The translations under genes were made by a program, and so were the position numbers. A DNA stretch of 64,000 nucleotides. It comes from PALSA-894 sp963828625. Lineage in GTDB: Bacteria; Pseudomonadota; Alphaproteobacteria; Rhizobiales; Xanthobacteraceae. The stretch lies in contig CAWHEX010000003.1 in assembly GCA_963828625.1 (NCBI GenBank), positions 372,001 through 436,000 of the forward strand. Direction: 5' to 3'. This document shows, piece by piece, positions 1 to 8,326 of this stretch; positions within the stretch are counted from its first letter, which is position 1; each line of letters starts with the position of its first letter. The notes beneath the pieces were generated by a model. The model was not told where the DNA came from. It saw nothing but the letters and a program-made list of their open reading frames with translations, and did not search any database.

Positions 1-171
1 CAGATCTTCCGCATTCCGGGGATCGGATCGCTGCTCATCAGCGCCATTCTGGCGAACGACACGCCCGTCATCATGGCGGTCACGTTCGTGTTCGCCTGCC
101 TTGTCGTGTTCTTCAACCTCGTCGCGGATATCCTTTATGGCTGGCTCGATCCTCGCATCAAGCTCGGCTGA
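1..171 (+). CDS. Peptide ABC transporter permease, DppB-like (3' end only)
   Basis: The reading frame is open from base 1 and ends with TGA at 169-171, giving about 56 C-terminal residues. They include the motif FRIPGIGSLLISAI, typical of the last cytoplasmic loop of DppB/OppB/GsiC permeases, followed by one membrane helix and the usual ending LDPRIKLG. The protein would be the first inner-membrane subunit of a dipeptide/oligopeptide (or nickel) importer. The next permease and two ATPases follow with overlapping reading frames, so this is the tail of a dppBCDF-type operon. The N-terminus and the binding protein lie outside the window. The substrate cannot be read from this fragment. Confidence 0.85.
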   Translation, partial: QIFRIPGIGSLLISAILANDTPVIMAVTFVFACLVVFFNLVADILYGWLDPRIKLG

Positions 172-1078
172 GGTCGCCGCAGCGACGCAGCAGCCCGTGC
201 GGCAGTTTTCGCCGTGGCTCGATGCGTGGCGGCGCTTCCGCCGCCATCGACTCGCATTTGCGAGCGCGTTCATCCTGCTGACGCTGATCCTCGCGATCCT
301 GCTCGCACCGCTGCTCTGGAGCGTCGCCATCAACGACATCGACTTCACCGCCCGGCTCAAGGGTCCGAGCTGGCAGCATCCTTTCGGCACCGACGACCTC
401 GGACAGGATCTGCTCGCGCGGATGCTTTACGGCGGACGCATCTCGCTCGCCGTCGGGCTTTCGGCGATGTTCGTCGCGCTCACCGTCGGCACGATCATCG
501 GCGCGATCGCCGGCATGTCGCGCGGCTGGGTCGGCCCGGCGCTGATGTGGCTCACCGACCTGTTCCTCTCGCTCCCGGCGCTGCCGCTGCTGCTGCTGGT
601 GATGTACCTGTTCCGCGACACGCTCAAAGCCATGTTCGGCCTCGAAGGCGGTATTTTCATCCTGATCGTGATCGTGATCGGCGGGCTGCGCTGGATGCCG
701 GTCGCCCGGCTGGTGCGCGCGCAATTCCTGTCGCTCCGCGAGAAAGAATTCGTCGAGGCAGCGCGCGCGCTCGGCGCGTCGAAGCCGCGCCTCGTCGTGC
801 GTCACATCCTGCCGAACGCGCTCGGGCCGGTCATCGTCGCGGCCACGATCGACGTCGCGGCCGCCATCATCGCGGAGTTGACGCTGTCGTTCCTCGGCCT
901 CGGTTTCCCGCCGGACATTCCGACCTGGGGCCGCATTCTCTACGACGCCAAAGACTATCTCGACATTGCGCCCTATTGGGCGCTGTTCCCCGGCGCGGCG
1001 ATCTTCTTCACGGTGCTCACGATCAATTTCATCGGCGACGGCCTGCGCGACGCGCTGGATCCGCGCAAGGTGATGTGA
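137..1078 (+). CDS. Peptide ABC transporter permease, DppC-like
   Basis: Second inner-membrane subunit of the peptide importer, 313 aa from ATG 137. That start overlaps the previous gene by 35 bases; a TTG at 101 is possible but gives an unusual N-terminus. An N-terminal cytoplasmic stretch with WRRFRRHRLA precedes the first helix, as in DppC/OppC. The extracellular segment HPFGTDDLGQDLLARMLYG is the classic OppC_N signature. The EAA loop (EAARALGASKPRLVVRHILPN) contacts the ATPases, and the protein ends ALDPRKVM. Its stop overlaps the start of the next ATPase gene (ATGA), showing translational coupling. The family is clear. Whether it carries dipeptides, oligopeptides or another ligand is not. 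Confidence 0.9.
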   Translation: MAGSILASSSAEVAAATQQPVRQFSPWLDAWRRFRRHRLAFASAFILLTLILAILLAPLLWSVAINDIDFTARLKGPSWQHPFGTDDLGQDLLARMLYGGRISLAVGLSAMFVALTVGTIIGAIAGMSRGWVGPALMWLTDLFLSLPALPLLLLVMYLFRDTLKAMFGLEGGIFILIVIVIGGLRWMPVARLVRAQFLSLREKEFVEAARALGASKPRLVVRHILPNALGPVIVAATIDVAAAIIAELTLSFLGLGFPPDIPTWGRILYDAKDYLDIAPYWALFPGAAIFFTVLTINFIGDGLRDALDPRKVM

Positions 1079-2094
1079 TGCAGGAGGACGCGAACGCGGC
1101 GCCGCTGCTCGATATTCGCGGACTGAAGACGCACTTCGCCACCGACGACGGCATGGTGCAAGCGGTCGACGGCGTGAACATCACGATCGGGCGGGGCGAA
1201 ACGGTCGGAGTGGTCGGCGAATCCGGCTGCGGCAAGACCGTGACCGCCCTCTCCGTCCTGAAGCTGATCGCGATGCCGCCCGGAAAGATCGTCGCCGGCC
1301 AGATCCTCTATCAGGGACGCGATCTCGTTCCGCTCAATAACCAGGAGATGGACCGCATCCGCGCCAAGGACATCGCGATGGTGTTCCAGGAGCCGATGAC
1401 TTCGCTCAATCCGGTCTACACCATCGGCGAGCAGATCGCCGAACTCGTGCGCAAGCATGAGAAGCTCTCGCGCCGCGCCGCGCACGAGAAGACCATCGAG
1501 ATGCTGCGGCTGGTGCAAATCCCTAACCCGGATGCGCGCGTGAACGATTTTCCGCACCAGTTCTCCGGCGGGATGCGCCAGCGCGTGATGATCGCGATGG
1601 CGCTCGCCTGCAATCCGAAGCTCCTGATCGCCGACGAGCCGACCACCGCGCTCGACGTCACCATCCAGGCACAAATCCTCGAACTGCTCGCCGACATGAA
1701 GCAACGGTTCGGCATGGCGATCATGCTGATCACCCACGCGATGGGCGTTGTGGCTGAGACCGCGCAACGCGTCGTGGTGATGTATGCCGGCAAGGTAATC
1801 GAGGAGGCGCCGGTCGATCAGCTCTTCGCCAATCCGCGCCATCCCTATACGCAGGGCCTGATCCGCTCGATCCCGCGCATCGACACGGCCGCGACCAAAA
1901 AAACGCGGCTGGAGGCGATTCCCGGCGTCGTGCCGAGCCTGTTGCGGCCCCCGCCCGGCTGCCGCTTTGCGCCGCGCTGCAAGTTCGCGATGCCGAAGTG
2001 CCGCGAGGCTGTTCCGCCGCTCTATGACATCGGCGGCGGGCACCGGGTCGCCTGCGTGCTGGTCGAGCCCGCGCTGGAGGCGGCCGCTACATGA
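1078..2094 (+). CDS. Peptide ABC transporter ATPase, DppD-like
   Basis: Cytoplasmic ATPase of the peptide importer, 338 aa. The start is ATG 1078 in an ATGA overlap with the permease gene. Walker A GESGCGKT is near residue 48, the signature FSGGMRQR near 162 and Walker B LLIADEPTTALD near 182. The C-terminal oligopeptide-transporter extension has PPPGCRFAPRCKFA, cysteines of the type reported to bind an Fe-S cluster in DppD. The switch region reads LITHAMG where the family nearly always has LITHDLG. The H-loop histidine is kept but the next residue is not Asp. It works as a heterodimer with the next gene product. Confidence 0.9.
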   Translation: MQEDANAAPLLDIRGLKTHFATDDGMVQAVDGVNITIGRGETVGVVGESGCGKTVTALSVLKLIAMPPGKIVAGQILYQGRDLVPLNNQEMDRIRAKDIAMVFQEPMTSLNPVYTIGEQIAELVRKHEKLSRRAAHEKTIEMLRLVQIPNPDARVNDFPHQFSGGMRQRVMIAMALACNPKLLIADEPTTALDVTIQAQILELLADMKQRFGMAIMLITHAMGVVAETAQRVVVMYAGKVIEEAPVDQLFANPRHPYTQGLIRSIPRIDTAATKKTRLEAIPGVVPSLLRPPPGCRFAPRCKFAMPKCREAVPPLYDIGGGHRVACVLVEPALEAAAT

Positions 2095-3065
2095 CCGAGC
2101 CGCTGCTGCGCGTGAAGGACCTGACCAAGAACTTCGAGGTCGGCGGCGGCTTCTTCGCCGGCAAGTCCGAGACCGTGCATGCGGTCGACCGTGTCAGCTT
2201 CGACATCGCCAAGGGCGAGACGCTCGGGCTGGTGGGCGAATCCGGCTCGGGCAAATCGACCACCGGGCGCTGCATCCTGCGGCTGATCGAACCGACGGCG
2301 GGCGAAATCTGGTTCGAGGGGCGCAACGTCACCGAGCTCGACGCCGGGGCGTTCCGATCGCTCTGCCGCGACATGCAGATCATCTTCCAGGACCCGTTCG
2401 CCTCGCTCAATCCGCGCATGACGGTCGGCGCAATCATCGGCGAGGCGCTGACGATCCATAAGCTCGCGCCGACGCGGCGGGCATTCACCGACCGGGTGGT
2501 CGAATTGCTTGAGACGGTCGGCCTTCAGGCCGATCACATGCGGCGCTATCCGCACGAGTTCTCCGGCGGGCAGCGTCAGCGCATCGGGATTGCGCGCGCG
2601 CTCGCGGTCGAGCCCAAGCTGATCATCTGCGACGAGCCCGTCTCGGCGCTCGACGTGTCGATCCAGGCGCAGGTGATCAACCTGCTGGAAGACCTGCAGG
2701 CGAAATTCGGCCTGACTTATTTGTTCATCGCGCACGACCTCTCGGTCGTCGAACACATCAGCATGCGCGTCGCGGTGATGTATCTCGGCCGCATCGTCGA
2801 GGTCGCCTCGGCGCGCGACCTCTACGCGACGCCGCTGCATCCCTATACCGAGGCGCTGCTCTCGGCGGTTCCGGTCACCGACCCGAATGCACGGCGCAAG
2901 CGCATCGTGCTGCAAGGCGAAGTGCCGAGCCCGCTGCGGCCGCCGCCGGGCTGCCACTTCCACACGCGCTGCCCGATCCGCAAGCTGCCGCTGTGCGCGA
3001 CCGAAATCCCGCCGCTTGAGGAAAAGCGGCCCGGACACTGGGCCGCGTGTCATTTGCGGAGCTAG
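2091..3065 (+). CDS. Peptide ABC transporter ATPase, DppF-like
   Basis: Second ATPase of the peptide importer, 324 aa, starting in an ATGA overlap with the upstream ATPase. Walker A is GESGSGKST, the Q-loop is IIFQDPFASLNPR, the signature is FSGGQRQR, Walker B is LIICDEPVSALD and the H-loop is FIAHDLSVVEH. All catalytic motifs are canonical. The C-terminal PPPGCHFHTRCP segment is the usual DppF/OppF tail. An insertion GGGFFAGKSE after the first strand is normal for the F-type partner. It closes the operon. The next gene is convergent and its stop overlaps this stop by 4 bases. Confidence 0.9.
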   Translation: MTEPLLRVKDLTKNFEVGGGFFAGKSETVHAVDRVSFDIAKGETLGLVGESGSGKSTTGRCILRLIEPTAGEIWFEGRNVTELDAGAFRSLCRDMQIIFQDPFASLNPRMTVGAIIGEALTIHKLAPTRRAFTDRVVELLETVGLQADHMRRYPHEFSGGQRQRIGIARALAVEPKLIICDEPVSALDVSIQAQVINLLEDLQAKFGLTYLFIAHDLSVVEHISMRVAVMYLGRIVEVASARDLYATPLHPYTEALLSAVPVTDPNARRKRIVLQGEVPSPLRPPPGCHFHTRCPIRKLPLCATEIPPLEEKRPGHWAACHLRS

Positions 3066-4242
3066 TTGCGCAGCGCCGTCCCGCCGCGAACCCAGCCGCG
3101 CCCGCCTTCGCCGAACAGCTCGAAGCCGGTGTCCGTCACCGCGACGGTGTCCTCCAGCTTGATGAAGCCGCGCGTCGGATGCTTCAGCGTGGTCTCGACC
3201 GAGATGACGCTCCCCGCCTCCAGCGGCCGGTGCGCGTCCTCGTCGGTGTAAGGCACCGGACCGTGGTTGGTCAGGTGCGGCGCCTCGTGGCTCACAAGGC
3301 CCATGCCGTGCGCGAGGAATTCCATGTTGTTGTGCTGCTTCGACTTCGCGACCAGCGCCTCGCCGGCCGCGTAGATATCGCCGCCCATCGCGCCGGCCTT
3401 GATCGGCTTGAACGCCGCCCGCTGGACCGTCTCGATCTCGCCCAGCAAATCCTCAAGCTCGGCATCCGGCTCGCCGAGGATCGCCATGCGGGCGAGGTCG
3501 CCGATGTAGCCGTGATAATTGCCGCCGGAATCGACCGAGAGCACGTCGCCCTTCTCCCAGCGCTGATCGGACGGCGCGCGGTTGTGGCTCGTGCCCGCCG
3601 CGATCAGGCAATACTCGAACGTCAGCCCGCGATTGACCTCCTCGCGGCGCAGCGTCTCGGCGATCTCCGCCTTGGTGGTGCCCGGCCCGCTCTGCGCGAT
3701 CGCCGCCATCATCGAGTTCGATCACCTTCTCGGACGCGTCCTTGAGCATCGCGAGTTCCTGCGGCGACTTGCGCAACCGCTGGCGTTCAAGCACGACCAG
3801 CGCGTCCTTGATCTCGCTCTCCGGCATCGCGCTCTTCAGCGCGGCGCCCGCATCCATCGGCATGAACGTCGTCTCGATTCCGATGCGCTTCGCCGGCACG
3901 CCGGAGCGGCGCAGGTATTCGGTCGCCTTCTTCATCGTGTCGAGCGCGCCCGAGGAGTTCGCCTGCACCTCCGGCGTCCACAACGGCTTCACCTGATGCT
4001 GGAAGTTCTCCAGCCGGTGGCCGAAATACGCCGCCTTGTCGGGTTTGCCCTTCGGATAGACCATGATCGGCAGATAGCGGCTCAAGCCCATCGCATCCAT
4101 GTAGTCGAAGAAGAACGCACGGTGCCCGCCGAGCAGGTACTGCACATTGTGCTTCGAAGTCGCGAGCAGCACGTCGATGCCGGCCTCGTCCATGAGGCGG
4201 TCGAGACGGTTTGCGTCGAATGGAATTGCCTGAGCCGGCCAT
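3062..4242 (-). CDS. M24-family metallopeptidase / Xaa-Pro aminopeptidase-like (two frameshifts)
   Basis: Two minus-strand reading frames together form one creatinase/Xaa-Pro peptidase of about 392 aa. The N-terminal creatinase_N domain has GIDVLLATSKHNVQYLLGG. The C-terminal catalytic domain has the M24 metal ligands: Asp in VLSVDSGG, Asp in YIGDLAR, His in FLAHGMG, Glu in VISVETT and Glu in IKLEDT. One extra base near 3716 separates ASEKVIE from SMMAAIAQSG. A second extra base near 4228 separates MAGSG from IPFDANRLD. Removing both gives 393 codons. ATG 4242 follows a GAGGA ribosome site. A role in peptide or amino-acid-derivative hydrolysis fits the flanking peptide transporters. The exact substrate is unknown. 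Confidence 0.8.
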
Positions 4243-4289
4243 GTTGTTCGTTCCTCGTTCCCTTGTGCGTACCGGGATTATAGCCGGTA

Positions 4290-5690
4290 ATGCGTTCCGG
4301 AAAACCGGCTCTCCCAATGCCCCAAGGACACGCCCGGAACATCAGGCATTCACACCTGTTCGGCCATCCGAAGGGGCTTTCGGTGCTCTTCACCACCGAA
4401 ATGTGGGAGCGCTTTTCCTACGCCGGCATGAGTTCGCTTCTGGCGCTCTATCTGGTGCAGCACGCCCTGCTTCCCGGCCGCATCGAGTTGATCATCGGCT
4501 ACGGGGCCGTCAGGGCGACGCTGGAAGCTCTCTACGGCCCGCGAACGCCTGAAGCCTTCGCGGCGCAGCTCGTCCTGCTGTTCACCGGTATCGCCTACTC
4601 GGCGCCGATCATCGGCGGCTACGTGGCGGATCGCTTTTTCGGTCAGCGCATCACGGCGGTCGCGGGCGCGCTGTTGATGGCCGCCGGCCACTTTCTGATG
4701 ATATTCGAGGCCACGCTGTTCTTCGCGCTCGCCTGCCTGATTACCGGGATCGGCGCGTTCAAGCCGAACGTCTCGACGCAGGTCGGTGCACTCTATGCGG
4801 AAGGCGACGAGCGGCGGGTGCGCGCCTATTCGATCTATTATCTCGGCATCAACATCGGCACGTTTCTCGCGCCGCTGACCGCCGGTACGCTTGGCCAGAC
4901 GATCGGCTGGCACTACGGTTTCGCAACGGCTGGCGTTGCGATGCTGGTCGCGACCGCGATCTATCTCGCCGGACTGCGTCACCTGCCGCCCGACAAGGTG
5001 CGCGAGTCTCGCCGGGAAAAAGTCGCCTCGGCGCCCTTCACGCCGGGCGAAAAGCAGGCCATTGCCGGGCTCATCTGCGTGTTCATCCTCGTATCGTTCT
5101 ACTGGGCGGCCTACGGCCAGCAGGATGCGACAATCCAGTTCTGGGCCGAGCGATACACCGACCGGCAGGTCGATCTCGGCTTCTGGAAGGGCCAGATCCT
5201 GACCGCGTGGTTTCTCTCCATCGGCTCCGCGGCCATCTTCGTGCTCACGCCGGCCGTCATCAAGCTTTGGGCCTGGCAAGCCAGCCGCGGCACCGAACCG
5301 TCCACAATCTCCAAGATGGCGATCGGCTTCGCGTGCATGGCCCTCGCCAATATCGTGCTGGCGGCGGGCGCGCTGACCATCGGCGACGGCAAGGCGAGCC
5401 CTTGGCTGCTGGTCGCCTACTTCATCATCGTCACGATCGGCGAGCTTTACGTGGCGCCGGTCGGCCTCGCGCTGGTGTCGCGGCTTGCACCCGCGAAGGT
5501 GCTCTCGCTGATGATGGGTCTCTGGTTCGCCGCGAGCCTGCCGGGAGGTATCCTCGGCAGCTACCTTGGCGGTATGTGGGACAGCCTGAGCAAGCCGCAT
5601 TTCTTCCTGATGATCGCGCTCGCGCCCGCGCTCGCAGGTGTCGCGCTGTTCGCGCTTCGGCCGGTGCTGCGCAAAGCGTTCGAGGAATAG
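4290..5690 (+). CDS. POT/PTR-family proton-dependent peptide symporter
   Basis: Integral membrane di/tripeptide:H+ symporter, 466 aa, with about 12-14 hydrophobic helices. The POT signature is present as EMWERFSYAGM near residue 40; the usual ExxERFxYY motif has Ala at its second-last position. The second family motif is seen as GAFKPNVSTQVGALY near 155. It is divergent from the M24 peptidase and follows the peptide ABC operon, so the three form a peptide-use neighbourhood. The start is uncertain: ATG 4290 gives the longest protein and ATG 4317 (MPQGHARN) is also reasonable. Neither has a strong ribosome site. Confidence 0.85.
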   Translation: MRSGKPALPMPQGHARNIRHSHLFGHPKGLSVLFTTEMWERFSYAGMSSLLALYLVQHALLPGRIELIIGYGAVRATLEALYGPRTPEAFAAQLVLLFTGIAYSAPIIGGYVADRFFGQRITAVAGALLMAAGHFLMIFEATLFFALACLITGIGAFKPNVSTQVGALYAEGDERRVRAYSIYYLGINIGTFLAPLTAGTLGQTIGWHYGFATAGVAMLVATAIYLAGLRHLPPDKVRESRREKVASAPFTPGEKQAIAGLICVFILVSFYWAAYGQQDATIQFWAERYTDRQVDLGFWKGQILTAWFLSIGSAAIFVLTPAVIKLWAWQASRGTEPSTISKMAIGFACMALANIVLAAGALTIGDGKASPWLLVAYFIIVTIGELYVAPVGLALVSRLAPAKVLSLMMGLWFAASLPGGILGSYLGGMWDSLSKPHFFLMIALAPALAGVALFALRPVLRKAFEE

Positions 5691-5695
5691 CCGCG

Positions 5696-6628
5696 TCAGG
5701 CGACCGCGCGGTCCTTCACGACACGGCGCGCTTTCGCGATCACATCGGGGATCGCGGACTTGTTGTTCGGCGCCATCACATGCGCGCCCGCGACTCCCGG
5801 CACGGTGCTGAGCTGCTCGATGAAATCGATGCAGATCTGCCGGCCCTCGGCCACGGGATCGCCCGCGTAGTCGAGCCGCTCGACGATGCTGTCCGGGATG
5901 ATCGCACCGAACAGATGCTCCTTGATCCAGCGCGCGGACTTCGCCGAACGCAGCGGCACGACGCCGATCAAGATCGAAATCTTTCTCGTGAGGCCATGCT
6001 CGGTGAGACGCGCCACATAGCGCCGCACGATGTCGATATCCATGCAGAATTGCGTCTGCGCGAATTGTGCGCCGGCCGTGATCTTGCCCTTGAGGCTTTT
6101 CGGCTCCCAGCCTTTCGGCGGATCAATCGGCATGTCAGCGGCGCCGATGAAGAAGTCCGCCCTGCCCGTCACCTTGCGGCCCGACGGTAGTTCATGGCGC
6201 TCGCGGATGCCGATCGCGGTCTGGATCAGCGCGCCGGAATCGAGATCGAACACCGGCTTTGCGTCGGGCTGATCGCCCGCGCTCGGATCGTCCCCGCGCA
6301 GCACCAGCAGATTGCGCAGGCCGAGCGCCGCCGCGCCGAGCAGATCGCTCTGCAATGCAAGACGGTTGCGGTCGCGGCAGGTCATCTGCAGCACCGGCTC
6401 GACCCCGTTCTGCTGAAGGATCGTCGCGGACGCCATCGCGCCAAGATGTGCGCGCGCGCCGGCGCCGTCGGTAACATTCACCGCGTCGGCGAGACCCTTG
6501 AGCGGCAGCGCCTTGTCGAGCAGATCCTGCGCCTCGCAGGACACCGGTGGCGTTACTTCGGCGGTGATGACGAAACGGCCGGACTGGATTGCCTTTTCAA
6601 GCTGGCCGCTGGACTTCGCAGGAGGCAT
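5696..6628 (-). CDS. Methylenetetrahydrofolate reductase family protein (MetF-like)
   Basis: A 310-aa TIM-barrel flavoprotein of the MTHFR family. The N-terminus ITAEVTPP corresponds to the conserved E-x-x-P strand of MetF. NVTDGAGA, a cofactor/folate-loop region LVLRGDDPSAGDQ (MetF normally LRGDPP) and ITAGAQFAQTQFCMD near residue 180 (MetF GAxFxxTQ) follow in the expected order. It probably reduces 5,10-methylenetetrahydrofolate or acts in a related one-carbon pathway. Many alphaproteobacteria carry such a paralog besides true MetF. It lacks neighbours that would define the route. It is convergent with the POT gene, with a gap of only 5 bases. Confidence 0.8.
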   Translation of the reverse strand: MPPAKSSGQLEKAIQSGRFVITAEVTPPVSCEAQDLLDKALPLKGLADAVNVTDGAGARAHLGAMASATILQQNGVEPVLQMTCRDRNRLALQSDLLGAAALGLRNLLVLRGDDPSAGDQPDAKPVFDLDSGALIQTAIGIRERHELPSGRKVTGRADFFIGAADMPIDPPKGWEPKSLKGKITAGAQFAQTQFCMDIDIVRRYVARLTEHGLTRKISILIGVVPLRSAKSARWIKEHLFGAIIPDSIVERLDYAGDPVAEGRQICIDFIEQLSTVPGVAGAHVMAPNNKSAIPDVIAKARRVVKDRAVA

Positions 6629-6808
6629 TTCGGGCTTTCACGATGGGTGGCACTGCCGGGACGCTTAGCAGAACGAATGCCCAACCGTAAGCGCCGCGCG
6701 CGTTGAATTTGGCGCGCCGGCCGAAGCGCAGGATAGGTCGATTTTCGCGCCTGGTCGCGCGCAAGATGCCTGCCCACCGCGGAACAACCCCGTGGTGGGC
6801 AGTCGCTT

Positions 6809-7894
6809 TTACTTCGCCAGAACGCTGCGATGGACCCAGCCGCCGTCGGCGCGCCGGGTCTCGAAATAGAACGCCTTCTCGGCCTGCCGCGTTTCGAGCC
6901 GCACGCTCGCCGGAAGCGGCTTCTCGCTTGCCGCGCCCTTCGCCGCCTCGGTCATGAAGACAAGCGCCTCCTCGCTCGCCGGCACCGGATCCTTGTCGGC
7001 ATTCTTCTGGCCGATCGCCTCGGTGATGCTCGCCTTCAGAAGCTTCGGCCACATCTTCCGGAACAGGCCGTTCGAGGGATAGATCTCCGCACTGTTGAGC
7101 TTGCCGTTGACGGCGAACACGTAGCCGAGGACATCGGCATCCCTCTCACCCGCGTTCAGCAGCACCTTCAGATAGGCATCCTGCGCGTCCCTGAGCTTCT
7201 CGTTCTCGAGCGAAAGCTGAAGGCTGCTCTGCGACGCAGCGGCCTGCACCGGCGTGCCGAGGTTCGACGACAGGCCGTCCTGCATCTTCTTCACTCGCGC
7301 CCACACCTGCTGCTGCGGGCTCGCCGCGCTATCGCGCGCCGCGTGATACATGATGCGCCCCTGATCGATGCCTGCGACCGGATTGGGCGTGACCACCGGC
7401 CGCGTGGTCTCGGCGGGCGCGCGGATCGCGAGCTTCGCTTCGCGCGACGGCACGCTCGCCGACGCGGTCGTGAACGTCTTCACGTCTTCCTTGCCGCGCG
7501 CCGACCAGCGGCCCTGCTCGACGCAGAACGCCGCGATGTTGATGCGGCCTGACTTCGGCGGCAGGATCAGGCTGACGCTCAGCACGCGATCCTGCTGTCC
7601 ACCTTTCACGATATCGCCGGACTGAACGAAGATCTCGTCACTGCCGAGGTTCTCGACCTGCAGTTCGTTGACGTTGCCGGTCTCGTGTACCTTTACGGCG
7701 CGTTTGGTGAGCGCCTCGTCGAGCGTGAGCGGCACAGCGCCGCCCGCGGACTTGCCGTAAACGAGATAGATCGCGAGGTTCTCGTGAACGATCGGTCCGG
7801 TCAGCCTATACTCGTTCGCACGCAAGCCACTGACGCCAAGGACCAGGAACGCCAGCGACGAAGCCGCCAGCGCACAGAAGGTTCTGCGATGCAT
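6809..7894 (-). CDS. Secreted ARPP-1 domain (DUF6569) protein of unknown function
   Basis: A 361-aa exported protein. Residues 1-26 form a signal peptide (basic MHRRTF, hydrophobic core, cleavage near LRANE). The core matches the ARPP-1/DUF6569 family as I remember it: LTLDEAL early, then GDIVKGGQQDRVL and INIAAFCVEQGRWS near residue 130, where Cys and the EQGRW string are the hallmark. The middle section (residues 170-230) is polar and probably helical. No catalytic motif is obvious. It stands alone, downstream of nothing co-directional within 130 bases, so context does not give a role. The family name is from memory and the biochemical function is unknown. Confidence 0.65.
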   Translation of the reverse strand: MHRRTFCALAASSLAFLVLGVSGLRANEYRLTGPIVHENLAIYLVYGKSAGGAVPLTLDEALTKRAVKVHETGNVNELQVENLGSDEIFVQSGDIVKGGQQDRVLSVSLILPPKSGRINIAAFCVEQGRWSARGKEDVKTFTTASASVPSREAKLAIRAPAETTRPVVTPNPVAGIDQGRIMYHAARDSAASPQQQVWARVKKMQDGLSSNLGTPVQAAASQSSLQLSLENEKLRDAQDAYLKVLLNAGERDADVLGYVFAVNGKLNSAEIYPSNGLFRKMWPKLLKASITEAIGQKNADKDPVPASEEALVFMTEAAKGAASEKPLPASVRLETRQAEKAFYFETRRADGGWVHRSVLAK

Positions 7895-8030
7895 TGGATA
7901 GTCTCCCGAAGGCGCCCTTGAGTTGGGAGGATGAGTTGCCTCTACGGCAGGCGTTGGGAACCCGACAGGCGGATTTCCGGCTCAATCGTGGCGAGGGCCG
8001 TTCGCGGACCGCGGCAATTCGGGCAACGCG

Positions 8031-8252
8031 TCAAAATTGTAAAAGCGCGACCGGCTGGCCCTCGGCCACCTGCTGCTTTTCCTCGACCAGAATGCTCTTC
8101 ACCGTGCCGGCGCGTGGGGCGGTGACGGGGATTTCCATTTTCATGGCTTCGAGGATGATCAGGGTGTCGCCCGCGCTGACCGCGGCTCCAACCGCCGCCT
8201 CGATCTTCCAGACGATCGCATTCAGCTCCGATCGTACGCTGATTTCGGCCAT
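8031..8252 (-). CDS. Biotin/lipoyl attachment (BCCP-like) carrier protein
   Basis: A 73-aa single-domain biotin carboxyl carrier. The biotinylation motif EAMKME is centred at residue 38, with the Lys as the attachment site, in the usual half-barrel arrangement (GDTLIILEAMKMEIPVTAP, then GTVKSILVEEKQQV and EGQPVALLQF). ATG 8252 is preferred over an upstream TTG because MAEI starts the barrel directly. It lies 74 bases from, and divergent to, the carboxyltransferase gene at 8327, so both probably serve one acyl-CoA carboxylase. No biotin carboxylase gene is in the window. Confidence 0.88.
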   Translation of the reverse strand: MAEISVRSELNAIVWKIEAAVGAAVSAGDTLIILEAMKMEIPVTAPRAGTVKSILVEEKQQVAEGQPVALLQF

Positions 8253-8326
8253 GTCCCCTGCCCGCATTTGCCTCGCGTCCGGATGCTATAGTCGCCCGTT
8301 CGACGGGTCGAGCGCAGGGGCGTGAG

